A stretch of 60,274 nucleotides of DNA from JBQTIQ01 sp052387955 (GTDB taxonomy: Bacteria > Actinomycetota > Acidimicrobiia > Acidimicrobiales > JACDCH01), in contig JBQTIQ010000006.1 in assembly GCA_052387955.1 (NCBI GenBank), positions 1 to 60,274 of the forward strand, given 5' to 3'. The position numbers and the translations under genes were made by a program. The notes beneath the pieces were generated by a model, which was given only the letters and a program-made list of their open reading frames with translations, did not search any database and was not told the DNA's origin. Of this stretch, positions 36,632 to 45,634 are shown piece after piece. Within the stretch, counting starts at the first letter, position 1, and every line of letters starts with the position of its first letter.

Positions 36632-37684
36632 GTGAGCGTCGCCGCCCCGGCGGTCCCGCCGAGGGCGCTGGGCACCGCCCGGCTCCGGCCGGGCTGGTTG
36701 GGGGCCGGGATCGTCGCCGTGGTGGCGGCGACGGGGGCCGGCCTGGTGGTGGGGCCCGTTGCCATCGACCCCCTCGACGTGGTCCGCGAGCTGCTCGGGC
36801 TCGACACCGACCTCACCGCCCGACAGGTCGCCATCGTCCGGGAGATCCGCCTTCCCCGTGTCGTCCTGGGCCTGCTGGTCGGCGCCACCCTGTCGGCGTC
36901 CGGCGCCAGCTACCAGGGCGTCTTCCGCAACCCGTTGGCCGACCCCTACCTCCTCGGCGCCGCCGCCGGCGCCGGGCTCGGGGTGACGCTGGTCATCGTG
37001 CGCACCGCCGACGGGGCCACCACCCCGCTCGGGACCCCGGTGGCGGCGTTCGTCGGGGCGCTGGCGGCGGTGGGGCTGACCTACGCGCTCGGCGCCGCCG
37101 GCGGGGCGAGGTCGTCGACGGCGGCGCTCATTCTCTCCGGGGTCGCCGTCGCCAGCTTCCTGACCGCCATCCAGGTCTATGTCCAGCAGCGCAACCTCGA
37201 CACCATCCAGCAGGTGTACGTGTGGATCCTGGGCCGCCTCTCGACCGCCGGCTGGCACGAGGTCCGCCTGCTCCTGCCCTATGCGGTGTTCAGCGCGGTC
37301 GTCCTCCTCGCCTTCCGCCGCAGCCTCGACGTGCTCGCCGTCGGCGACGACGAGGCCACCACGCTCGGCCTCAACGCGAGACGCACGCGGCTGGTGGTGG
37401 TGGTGGCGGCGTCGCTCGGTACCGCGGCCGCGGTGTCGGTGTCGGGCCTGATCGGCTTCGTCGGGATCATCGTCCCCCACACCGTCCGACTGCTGGCCGG
37501 CGCCAGCCACCGGGCCCTGCTGCCGCTGTCGATGCTGTTCGGCGGCGCCTTCATGGTGCTCGCCGACCTGCTGGCCCGCACGGTGGCATCGCCGGCCGAG
37601 TTGCCCATCGGCGTGGTCACGGCCTTCTTCGGGGCCCCCTTCTTCGTCCTCGTTCTGCGCACGTCGAAGCGGGGGTTCTCCTGA
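36632..37684 (+). CDS. btuC: Vitamin B12 ABC transporter permease
   Basis: FecCD-family permease, 350 residues and about ten membrane spans. The family pattern RLPRVVLGLLVGATLSASGA followed by YQGVFRNPLADPYLLGAAAG is present. The later GLIGFVGIIVPHTVRLLAGA is the coupling-loop region that contacts BtuD. GTG 36632 lies 4 bases after the btuF stop. It is followed by a family A repeat before btuD. Confidence 0.93.
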   Translation: MSVAAPAVPPRALGTARLRPGWLGAGIVAVVAATGAGLVVGPVAIDPLDVVRELLGLDTDLTARQVAIVREIRLPRVVLGLLVGATLSASGASYQGVFRNPLADPYLLGAAAGAGLGVTLVIVRTADGATTPLGTPVAAFVGALAAVGLTYALGAAGGARSSTAALILSGVAVASFLTAIQVYVQQRNLDTIQQVYVWILGRLSTAGWHEVRLLLPYAVFSAVVLLAFRRSLDVLAVGDDEATTLGLNARRTRLVVVVAASLGTAAAVSVSGLIGFVGIIVPHTVRLLAGASHRALLPLSMLFGGAFMVLADLLARTVASPAELPIGVVTAFFGAPFFVLVLRTSKRGFS

Positions 37685-37685
37685 A

Positions 37686-37769
37686 GTGCTGTTGAAGCGA
37701 GCGCCTCAGGCTGACGGCGCGAGCTCCGGCTCGCCCGGTGGCGCCGGGCCTGGGCGGCAGCCCCATGGG
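37686..37769 (+). repeat. Family A interspersed repeat, copy 3 (btuC-btuD junction)
   Basis: GTGCTGTTGAAGCGAGCGCC opens the copy. GCGAGC-TCCG-GCTCGC is a perfect hairpin (37718-37733) and GGGCGGCAGCCC forms another. It lies within the operon, so it is transcribed. Its GTG is in frame with btuD, so translation from it would add 31 residues to BtuD. Confidence 0.75.
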
Positions 37770-37778
37770 GGCTCGGTC

Positions 37779-38569
<791 letters not shown>

Positions 38570-38573
<4 letters not shown>

Positions 38574-39211
38574 TCGTCGACCCCGACCCGGAGCGCCGGG
38601 CCCATCCCGACGACGGCCGCGGCCGTGCCCGCCCCGTGCTGGTGTGGCGGGCGCCGGTCCCGTTCCGGTGCGCCACGTCGGCTGCGCTGGGCGGGGGGCT
38701 CGGCGACCGCTCCTGGGTGTTCAACGCCGAGGTCGACCTCGACTACGACCGCCCCGACCCGCAGGCCCACCTCGCCGCGATCGCCCATGGCCTCGCTCTG
38801 GCGCCCGGCGCCGGTACGGGCATGATGACCGCGGCCCGCGTCCTCGACGTCCGCTGCGCCACCGACGGCGGCGCCGGGTGCGCCGCCACCGTGGCCGTCA
38901 CCATCCCGACCTGGGCCGCCGCCCCCGACGGTGACCGCTCGCCGCGGGCTCCGGGCACGATCAACCTCCTGTGCCTCGTCCCCGCCCCGTTGGCCGACGC
39001 CGCCCTCGTGAACGCGGTGGTCACCGCCACTGAAGCCAAGGCCCAGGCGTTGCTGGCCGGCGGCGTGGCCGGGACCGGCACCGCCTCCGACGCCATCGTC
39101 GTCTGCTGCCCGCCCGGCGGCGACGAGCCCTACGGCGGGCCCCGCTCGACGTGGGGCGCCCGCCTGGCCCGAGCCGTCCACGCCGCCGTCACCGCCGGGT
39201 TGAGGCCGTGA
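38570..39211 (+). CDS. cbiZ: Adenosylcobinamide amidohydrolase
   Basis: Cleaves the aminopropanol side chain of adenosylcobinamide or pseudo-B12, so that imported corrinoids can be rebuilt with another lower ligand. 213 residues. It has the CbiZ pattern: NAEVDLDYDRPDPQAHL, the Gly/Met loop GAGTGMMTAA and the C-terminal GTGTASDAIVVCCPPGGDE. CbiZ is common in archaea and rarer in bacteria. The TTG start shares four bases with the btuD stop. The gene ends at the start of cobD. It sits where remodelling would follow import. Confidence 0.9.
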
Positions 39212-40140
39212 TGGCGGCGAGGGCGCCGGCGCCGGGTGCCCACGGGGGCGACGGTGCCCGGCTCGCCGCCGTTCTCGGCATCGACCCCGACGAGGTGCTC
39301 GACCTGTCGGCGTCGACCAATCCCCGGGCGCCGGACGTCGCCGCCCTGGCCGCTCGGCACCTCGGCACCTTGACCCGCTACCCCGACCCGGCTGCCGCCG
39401 CCGCCACCACCGCGGTGGCCGAGGCCCTCGGCGTCGAGGGGGACCGGGTGCTGGTCACCAACGGGGGAGCGGAGGCCATCGCCCTCGTCGCCGCCGAGCT
39501 GGCCACCGGCTGGGTCGAGGAGCCCGAGTTCTCCCTCTACCGCCGGCACCTCGACGCGATCGAGGCCGACGGAGGGCGGTGGCGTTCGAACCCCAACAAC
39601 CCTCGAGGCGACCTGGCCCCGGCAGTCACCACCGCGGCGGTCTGGGACGAAGCCTTCTACCCGCTGGCCACCGGGGCCTGGACCCGGGGCGACGCCGAGC
39701 GGGGCGCGGTCGTGGTCGGGTCCCTCACCAAGGTGTTCCGGTGCCCCGGGCTCCGGGCCGGCTACGTGGTGGGCCCCGACGCAGCCCTCGTCGACCGTCT
39801 GCGCCGGCGCCAACCCCGGTGGGCGGTGAACGGGCTGGCGGCGGAGCTCGTCCCGGCCCTCATCGAAGGGGCCGACCTGCCGGCGTGGCAGCGGGCCATC
39901 GTCGGGCTCCGGTGCGACCTGGCCGACGTGCTCACCGCCGCCGGCTGGGCCGTGGAGGCGGCCGACGCGCCCTGGCTGCTGGTCCCCGACGCCCGCGGCC
40001 TGCGAGGCGATCTGGCCGCGGCCGCCATCCTGGTCCGGGACTGCGCCTCGTTCGGCCTTCCCGGCACGGTCCGGGTCGGCGTCCCCGACGAGGCCGGGCT
40101 GGAGCGCCTTCAGCATGCCCTTGCCGTTGGCCGACGGTGA
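39211..40140 (+). CDS. cobD: Threonine-phosphate decarboxylase / CobC-like aminotransferase
   Basis: A PLP enzyme that makes aminopropanol phosphate, the linker of the cobalamin lower loop. 309 residues, shorter than most CobD/CobC proteins (about 350). VLDLSASTNPRAP near the N-terminus is the typical substrate loop, YPDP follows, then the aminotransferase motif NPNNPRGDL. Lys174 (SLTKVFRCPGLRAGYVVGPD) is the PLP-binding lysine. The ATG at 39211 uses the last base of the cbiZ stop, and GTG 39208 is the alternative. Its product would replace the linker removed by CbiZ. A histidinol-phosphate aminotransferase is the main alternative, but the context argues for B12. Confidence 0.82.
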   Translation: MAARAPAPGAHGGDGARLAAVLGIDPDEVLDLSASTNPRAPDVAALAARHLGTLTRYPDPAAAAATTAVAEALGVEGDRVLVTNGGAEAIALVAAELATGWVEEPEFSLYRRHLDAIEADGGRWRSNPNNPRGDLAPAVTTAAVWDEAFYPLATGAWTRGDAERGAVVVGSLTKVFRCPGLRAGYVVGPDAALVDRLRRRQPRWAVNGLAAELVPALIEGADLPAWQRAIVGLRCDLADVLTAAGWAVEAADAPWLLVPDARGLRGDLAAAAILVRDCASFGLPGTVRVGVPDEAGLERLQHALAVGRR

Positions 40141-40237
40141 CCGTTGGCCTCCGAAACGCACCGGGCCGGCCGAGCCGGGCGCTAGAAAGGCGACGGGCTG
40201 CTCTCGAGGCGGCCCGCGGGAGAAGGGCGAACCGTCG

Positions 40238-41212
40238 ATGAGCAAGATCTCGGACCTGTTGGCGGCAGGCCCGACGTTCTCGTTCGAGTTCTTCCCGCCC
40301 CGGTCCGAAAAGGCGGAGGCAACCCTCGCCCGCACGCTGGACGAGCTCGGGCCGCTGGGCCCCTCGTTCATCTCGGTCACCTACGGCGCCGGCGGGACGA
40401 CCCGGGCCAAGACCCATGAGGTCGTCGTGGACGTCATGCACAGCCGGGGGATCACCGCCCTGGCCCACTGCTGTTGCGCCGGCCACACCCGGCCCGAGCT
40501 GGCGGCCCTGATCGACGAGCACCGCGACGGCGGCGTCGAGAACGTGCTCGCCCTCCGGGGCGACCCGCCCGCCGACCTCGGCCTGGGCCCGGGCGACCTC
40601 GCCCATGCCGGCGAGCTGGTCGCCCTGGTGCGGGAGCGAGGCGATTTCGCCGTCGGTGTCGCCGCCCATCCCGAAGGACACCCGTCGTGCCCTGACCGCC
40701 GGCTCGACCGCCGGCGCCAGGCCGACAAGCTCGCACGGGCCGACTTCGGCGTGACCCAGTTCTTCTACGACATCGAGCACTATCTGCGGTTCCGGGACGA
40801 GGTCACCTCGCTCGGCTGCACCACGCCGATCATCCCCGGCATCATGCCGGTGACGAACCCGGCCCAGGTGAAGCGGTTCGCCGAACTGTCGGGGGCGGAC
40901 TTCCCGACGTGGCTGGCCGATCGGATCGAGGCCGCCGGCGACCAACCCGGCGCGGTGGCCCGACTGGGTGTCGAGGTGTGCACCGACCTCTCGCAGCGCC
41001 TGCTCGACGAGGGTGCACCGGGCCTGCACTTCTACACGCTCAACCGGGCCGAGTCGGTGCAGCGGATCTGGCACGGCCTCGGCCTGCGCAGGGTGGACAG
41101 GACTGGAGTACGAGCGAAGCGAGCGCTTCAGGTCAACGACCCGAGCCCCGGCTCGCCCGTCGGCGATGGGTACGGGGCGCAGCCCCACGGCGGACACGAT
41201 GTGAGGAGCTGA
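40238..41212 (+). CDS. metF: Methylenetetrahydrofolate reductase with a repeat-encoded C-terminus
   Basis: Reduces methylene-THF to methyl-THF for methionine synthesis. 324 residues. FSFEFFPPRSEKAEATL at the N-terminus, the catalytic-Glu region SFISVTYGAGGTTR, LALRGDPP and TQFFYDIEHY are family motifs. The conserved barrel ends near RIWHGLGLRRVD (about residue 288). From residue 291 (VRAKRALQVNDPSPG) to about 318 the sequence is repeat A copy 4; E. coli MetF, at 296 residues, has no such tail. ATG 40238 has GGGAGAAGGGCG upstream. The fhs ATG follows 2 bases after the stop. Confidence 0.94.
   Translation: MSKISDLLAAGPTFSFEFFPPRSEKAEATLARTLDELGPLGPSFISVTYGAGGTTRAKTHEVVVDVMHSRGITALAHCCCAGHTRPELAALIDEHRDGGVENVLALRGDPPADLGLGPGDLAHAGELVALVRERGDFAVGVAAHPEGHPSCPDRRLDRRRQADKLARADFGVTQFFYDIEHYLRFRDEVTSLGCTTPIIPGIMPVTNPAQVKRFAELSGADFPTWLADRIEAAGDQPGAVARLGVEVCTDLSQRLLDEGAPGLHFYTLNRAESVQRIWHGLGLRRVDRTGVRAKRALQVNDPSPGSPVGDGYGAQPHGGHDVRS
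41108..41190 (+). repeat. Family A interspersed repeat, copy 4 (3' end of metF)
   Basis: GTACGAGCGAAGCGAGCGCT opens the copy. GAAGCGAGCGCTTC is a perfect inverted repeat with a two-base centre. CGAGC-CCCG-GCTCG and GGGGC-GCA-GCCCC are two more hairpins. It is fully inside the metF frame and supplies the last part of MetF. Confidence 0.78.
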
Positions 41213-41214
41213 CG

Positions 41215-42912
41215 ATGTCGTTCCCGTCCGATCTCGAGATCGCCCAGGCGGCGCAGGCGAAGCCGCTCCAGGAGATCGCCGCCGCCATGGGCATCGGCCC
41301 CGAGCTGTTGGAGCCGTACGGCGACTCCCTGGCCAAGATCAAGCTCGAGGCCATCGGCGTCCTGGCCGACCGGCCCCGGGCCCGCTACGTGGTGGTGTCG
41401 GCCATCACCCCCACCCCTCTCGGCGAAGGCAAGACCACCACCACCGTCGGGCTCGGGCAGGCGTTCAAACACCTGGGCCAGACGGCAACGGTCGCCTTGC
41501 GCCAGCCCTCGATGGGCCCCACGTTCGGGATCAAGGGCGGCGCCGCCGGCGGCGGCTACAGCCAGGTCATCCCGATGGAGTCGCTCAACCTGCACCTCAC
41601 CGGCGACTTCCACGCCGTCACCGCCGCCCACAACATGCTCTCCGCCATCGTCGACAACCACCTGCACCAGGGCAACCAGGCCGGCCTCGACATCCACAAC
41701 ATCACCTGGCGGCGGGTGCTCGACATCAACGACCGTGCCCTGCGCAACGTGATCATCGGCCTCGGGGCCAAGCAGGACGGCATCACCCGCCAGACCGGCT
41801 TCGACATCACCGCCGCCTCCGAGGTGATGGCGGTCCTGGCCCTGGCCACCTCGGTCCCCGACCTGCGCGCCCGCCTCGGCCGGATCGTCGTCGGCTACAC
41901 CACCGCCGGCGAGCCGGTCACCGCCGAGCAGATGCAGGGGGCCGGAGCGATGGCCGCCATCCTGCGCGACGCGGTGAAGCCCAACCTGCTCCAGACCCTC
42001 GAGCACACACCGGTGCTGGTGCACGCCGGCCCGTTCGGCAACATCGCCCACGGCAACTCGTCGGTCCTGGCCGACCTCATCGGCCTCCACAGCGGAGAGT
42101 TCCTCATCACCGAGGCCGGTTTCGGGGCCGACATGGGGGCCGAGCGGTTCTTCAACATCAAGTGCCGGACCTCGGGGCTGGTCCCCGACGCCGCCGTCGT
42201 GGTCGCCACCGTGCGGGCCCTCAAGGCCCATTCCGGCCGGCACCACATCGTCGCCGGCCGGCCGCTGCCCGACGAGCTCCTGGTGGAGAACCCCGACGAG
42301 GTGTTCGCCGGCGGCGCCAACCTGCGCAAGCAGATCGAGAACATCCGCATCCACGGGGTGTCGCCGGTGGTGGCGGTCAACGCCTTCCCCACCGACCACC
42401 CCTCGGAATGGAAGGCGGTCGAGGCGATCGCCGCCGAGGTCGGGGCGCGCTCGGCCGTGTGCCACCACTTCACCGAAGGCGGCCGAGGAGCGGTCGAACT
42501 GGCCGAGGCGGTCGCCGCCGCCGCCGACGAACCGTCGGAGTTCCGGTTCCTGTACCCGGATTCGGCGACGTTGCGGGACAAGATCGAGGCCGTCGCCTCC
42601 GGGGTCTACGGCGCCGACGGCGTCGACTACGACGCCCTGGCCAACCGCCAGCTCGACAGCTACGAACGCAATGGCTTCGGCCATCTGCCGGTGTGCATCG
42701 CCAAGACCCACCTGTCGCTCTCGTCGGACCCGACCCTCAAGGGCGCCCCGACCGGGTGGCGGATGCCGGTGCGCGAGGTTCGGGCCTCGGTCGGCGCCGG
42801 CTTCATCTACCCCCTGTGCGGTGAGATGCGCACGATGCCCGGCCTCAGCGCCCATCCCGCCGCCCATTCGATCGGCATCGACGAGAACGGCGACATCGTC
42901 GGGCTCAGCTGA
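41215..42912 (+). CDS. fhs: Formate-tetrahydrofolate ligase
   Basis: Binds formate to THF with ATP to make 10-formyl-THF, an entry point for C1 units. 565 residues, full length. The P-loop is ITPTPLGEGKTTTTVGLG. Further motifs are RQPSMGPTFGIKGGAAGGGY, LTGDFHAVTAAHNM and FGADMGAERFFNIKCR. ATG 41215 has GAGGAGCTG just before it. It stands in a run metF-fhs-folD. With formate dehydrogenase at 24-29 kb, formate can go either to CO2 plus NADH or to folate. Confidence 0.96.
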   Translation: MSFPSDLEIAQAAQAKPLQEIAAAMGIGPELLEPYGDSLAKIKLEAIGVLADRPRARYVVVSAITPTPLGEGKTTTTVGLGQAFKHLGQTATVALRQPSMGPTFGIKGGAAGGGYSQVIPMESLNLHLTGDFHAVTAAHNMLSAIVDNHLHQGNQAGLDIHNITWRRVLDINDRALRNVIIGLGAKQDGITRQTGFDITAASEVMAVLALATSVPDLRARLGRIVVGYTTAGEPVTAEQMQGAGAMAAILRDAVKPNLLQTLEHTPVLVHAGPFGNIAHGNSSVLADLIGLHSGEFLITEAGFGADMGAERFFNIKCRTSGLVPDAAVVVATVRALKAHSGRHHIVAGRPLPDELLVENPDEVFAGGANLRKQIENIRIHGVSPVVAVNAFPTDHPSEWKAVEAIAAEVGARSAVCHHFTEGGRGAVELAEAVAAAADEPSEFRFLYPDSATLRDKIEAVASGVYGADGVDYDALANRQLDSYERNGFGHLPVCIAKTHLSLSSDPTLKGAPTGWRMPVREVRASVGAGFIYPLCGEMRTMPGLSAHPAAHSIGIDENGDIVGLS

Positions 42913-42913
42913 A

Positions 42914-43000
42914 ATGCGAGCGCAGCGAGCGCTTCGGCCCGACGGCGCGCGCACCAGCTGGCGCGCCGGCGATGGGTGTGCGCCGCAGCCCCGCAGCATC
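42914..43000 (+). repeat. Family A interspersed repeat, copy 5 (fhs-folD junction)
   Basis: ATGCGAGCGCAGCGAGCGCT opens the copy. In place of the usual GCGAGC/GCTCGC hairpin, GGCGCGC pairs with GCGCGCC in a shifted register, so a stem is still possible. Intergenic, directly after the fhs stop. Confidence 0.75.
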
Positions 43001-43020
43001 AACGGCGGGAGCTCGCGCTG

Positions 43021-43896
43021 ATGGCCCTGCTGATGGACGGTGCCCGGCTCCGGGACGAGGTGGTGGCTGACCTGGCGGCCACCATCGCCGCCGCCGGCGC
43101 GCCCCCGGTGCGCTTGGCTATCGTCCATGTCGGCAACGACGTCCCGCACCGGGCCTACGCCGGCTACAAGCACGCCGCCGCCCATCGGGCCGGGATGCAG
43201 GCAGTATCGGTGGCGCTGCCGGCCACCGCCTCCCAGGCCGAAGTGGAGGACGCGGTGGGGCGGGCCGGGACCGACCCCGGAGTCCACGGCGTGTTCGTCC
43301 AGCTGCCGCTGGCCGGCGGGCTCGACACCCAGGCGGTCCTCGACGTGGTGCCAGTGGACAAGGATGTCGACGGTCTCGGCGAGCGCAACCTGGGCCGTCT
43401 GGTGCGGGGCGCGGCCGGCCAGGTCCCCTGCGCCGCCCGGGCGGTGGTGGGGATGCTCGAACGCTACGAACGACCCACCGCCGGGCGGCGGGTGGTGGTC
43501 CTCGGTAGGACGTGGCCGCTGGCGCTGCCCCTGTCGGTGCTGCTGGCCCGACCGGGGGCCGACGCCACCGTGACCGTGGCCCACGCCCGGTCCGAGGACC
43601 TGGCCGGGATCGCCGGCGAGGCCGACATCCTGATCAGCGCGATCGGCCGTCCCGGCCTGGTCACCGCGGGCTGGGTCCGGGCCGGCGCCACCGTGATCGA
43701 CGCCGGCACCACCAGGACCGCGGACGGCCCGGCCGGCGACGTCGACGTCGCCTCGGTGTGGGAGCGGGCCGGCGCGATCTGCCCCAGCCCCGGTGGCCTC
43801 GGCCCCGCCACGGTGGCGTTCCTGCTGTCGCACACCCTCGACGCCGCCCGACGTCTCGGAGCCTTCCCCCCGGTGCCGCCCGACCCAGAAGGCTGA
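43021..43896 (+). CDS. folD: Methylene-THF dehydrogenase / methenyl-THF cyclohydrolase, divergent
   Basis: Interconverts 10-formyl-, methenyl- and methylene-THF, linking Fhs to MetF. 291 residues. The catalytic Lys lies in YAGYKHAAAHRAGM, VFVQLPL is the QLPL motif, and PVDKDVDGLGERNLGRL carries the conserved Asp. Two motifs are altered: the usual PCTPxG reads PCAARA, and the nucleotide loop GRSxxVGxP reads GRTWPLALP. The C-terminal PGGLGPATVAFLL (normally PGGVGPMT) is kept in outline. It may have reduced or changed cofactor use. ATG 43021 follows GGCGGGAGCTCGCGCTG; an earlier ATG at 42976 lies in the repeat. Confidence 0.88.
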   Translation: MALLMDGARLRDEVVADLAATIAAAGAPPVRLAIVHVGNDVPHRAYAGYKHAAAHRAGMQAVSVALPATASQAEVEDAVGRAGTDPGVHGVFVQLPLAGGLDTQAVLDVVPVDKDVDGLGERNLGRLVRGAAGQVPCAARAVVGMLERYERPTAGRRVVVLGRTWPLALPLSVLLARPGADATVTVAHARSEDLAGIAGEADILISAIGRPGLVTAGWVRAGATVIDAGTTRTADGPAGDVDVASVWERAGAICPSPGGLGPATVAFLLSHTLDAARRLGAFPPVPPDPEG

Positions 43897-43945
43897 GCCC
43901 CCGAAGCCACCCGACGAGTGTCGAATCGTCTGGCCTCTTGCGCGG

Positions 43946-44011
43946 CTCACCGATGCGAGCACCGGGGCGCGAGCGGAGGTGCGGCCAGGCACGGCCAGGG
44001 TGGCCCGGGAA
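43946..44011. repeat. Family B repeat after folD
   Basis: CACCGATGCGAGCACCGGGG through GGCCAGGGTGGCCCGGGAAC. It aligns with 21557-21624 but is more diverged. It occupies part of the 807-base stretch between folD and fdhD that lacks an intact gene. Confidence 0.55.
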
Positions 44012-44103
44012 CATTGACAACTAGTGTCCCGAGTTGGTAGTTCGCGTCATAAGTGTTCAGCTGTTCTAGCGGAGGCCGAAGCGGGCCTCGCGCACGCTGA
44101 CGA

Positions 44104-44642
44104 ATGACGACCACGGTGCAGCCGATCGGGCATGGGATCTTGGCTGCTCTCCTCCTCGTCATCGCCGGCGCGGCGAGCTTCATCGTGCTCAGCGCTCCGT
44201 CCCACGCGTACGACGGCCAATTGATAGCGATCGCCCACTCCCTCGGTGTTCCCTCCCCGCCGGCGCCTGACGTACCCGTACACGCAGGTCAGCACCCGCT
44301 CGGCGCAGTTGACTACCGCTATGACGAGCCGCTGCTTGTGCGCGCCTCCGCGCCCGTGGGCGGGCATCGATGGGCCCCAAACACGACAGAGCAGATCGAC
44401 GACCATGCCCGCACCAACGGGCTCGAGGTGTCGGGTGCGGTGGCCCGACCCGTACCGCAACCGGGACCACATGCTGACCGGCGCGGACGTCGGCGACTGC
44501 GTCTTCGGCGCCTACCACGAGGACCGCTTCGAGGAGGTCGCGGTCGAGACGGCCGCCCCCCGGACCGAGCGTGCCGCACGCCGCCGGCTACGGCCCGCAG
44601 ATGCCGAGGACGGTCTTGTCCATCGTGGTCGGAGCCTCGTAG
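44104..44642 (+). pseudogene. Decayed secreted-protein gene (possible frameshifts)
   Basis: The frame from ATG 44104 opens with a clear signal peptide (GHGILAALLLVIAGAASFIV, then SAPSHAYDG) and reads well to about 44430. After that the frame +1 from it reads better (DPYRNRDHMLTGADVGDCVF, GAYHEDRFEEVAVE). A third frame gives a natural-looking end (YGPQMPRTVLSIVVGAS) with stop TAG 44640-44642. This suggests one gene broken by two frameshifts, either decay or sequencing error. No family is recognised. The rest of 43897-44704 shows only the family B repeat. Confidence 0.3.
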
Positions 44643-44704
44643 CCCGACCTCGCCCGGCTGTACCCGAGGCCGGCAGTCGGGGAGCGGGCCCGTAGGCTCG
44701 GGCC

Positions 44705-45511
44705 GTGCGCACGATGAGCAGGAGCGAGCAACTTCTGGTCCGGCGCCACAGCGACGCCGGGTACCAGCGGGCGCCCGACGAGGTGGCGGTGGAGGAACCG
44801 CTGGAGATCCGCCTCGACGACCATCCGGTAGTCACCACCATGCGCACGCCGGGGGACGACGTCGAGCTGGCGATCGGCCTGCTCTACGCCGAAGGGCTCC
44901 TCGACGGGATCGCGGTACGGCGCGCCCGCCACTGCACCGCCGGCCTGGCTCCCGACGAGCCCCTCAACGTGGTCGTCGTCGAGACGGGCGGGCTGGCGCC
45001 GATCCCGACGCCGCGCCTGGCGGTGGCGACCGCGGCGTGCGGGCTGTGCGGTTCCACCACCATCGCCACCTTGACCGAGCGGCTCCCGCCCCTGGCATCG
45101 GCCGACGCGCCGGCGGCGGAGCTGGTGGCGAAGCTCGGTGAACGGGTGCTGGGCACACAGTCGCTGTTCGCCCGCACCGGTGGCGTGCATGCGGCCGCCG
45201 CCGTCGGCGAGGACGGTGAGCCCGTCTTGGTGCGCGAGGACGTCGGCCGCCACAACGCCGTCGACAAGGTGGTCGGGCGCCTGCACCTCGACAACCGCCT
45301 ACCAGCCGACGGTCTCGGGCTCTTCGTGTCCGGGCGGGCCGGTTTCGAGCTGGTGCAGAAGGCGTGGGCCGCCCGGTTCGGCTGGATGGTGGCGGTCGGG
45401 GCGCCGACATCGCTGGCGGTGTCGACCGCCCGTCAGGCCGGCCTGGTGCTCATCGGCTTCTCCCGCAACGGCACCTTCAACGTCTACTCACCGGCTGAAG
45501 TGCGGGCGTAG
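44705..45511 (+). CDS. fdhD: Formate dehydrogenase sulfurtransferase FdhD
   Basis: Moves sulfur from the desulfurase IscS to the molybdenum cofactor, needed for active formate dehydrogenase. 268 residues. The two cysteines are Cys112 and Cys115 in AACGLCGSTT, matching the C-x-x-C of E. coli FdhD. VREDVGRHNAVDKVVG and VSGRAGFELVQKAW are the other signatures. GTG 44705 and ATG 44714 are both possible starts. The last residues (EVRA) and the stop come from the opening bases of repeat A copy 6. It is 16 kb from the fds operon it presumably serves. Confidence 0.94.
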   Translation: MRTMSRSEQLLVRRHSDAGYQRAPDEVAVEEPLEIRLDDHPVVTTMRTPGDDVELAIGLLYAEGLLDGIAVRRARHCTAGLAPDEPLNVVVVETGGLAPIPTPRLAVATAACGLCGSTTIATLTERLPPLASADAPAAELVAKLGERVLGTQSLFARTGGVHAAAAVGEDGEPVLVREDVGRHNAVDKVVGRLHLDNRLPADGLGLFVSGRAGFELVQKAWAARFGWMVAVGAPTSLAVSTARQAGLVLIGFSRNGTFNVYSPAEVRA

Positions 45512-45583
45512 CGAGCGCGTCGGGCCGACGGCGCGAGCGCCAGCTCGCCCGGCGGCGATGGGTGTGGAGCGCAGCCCGACAGG
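45500..45583 (+). repeat. Family A interspersed repeat, copy 6 (fdhD 3' end)
   Basis: GTGCGGGCGTAGCGAGCGCG opens the copy and holds the fdhD stop TAG. GCGAGC-GCCA-GCTCGC is a perfect hairpin, and GGCGATGGGTGTGGAGCGCA follows as in the other copies. It lies before aroH. Confidence 0.78.
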
Positions 45584-45634
45584 ATGACCTGGTTACGGCG
45601 TAGCGGTTGCCGCCCGCTACTACGCTCGGGAGCG

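Noticed and set aside
40141..40237. Possible SAM or SAH riboswitch before metF
   Set aside because: The sequence does not show the conserved core of any SAM or SAH class that I could recognise; it is GC-rich with only a loose hairpin.
42913..43020. ZTP (pfl) riboswitch before folD
   Set aside because: The gap is filled by a family A repeat that occurs at unrelated genes; no ZTP core motif is seen.
41128..43992. A 954-codon open frame on the minus strand
   Set aside because: It is exactly antisense to fhs and folD, which have full catalytic motifs. Long antisense frames are expected at this GC content, and the translation shows no known domain.
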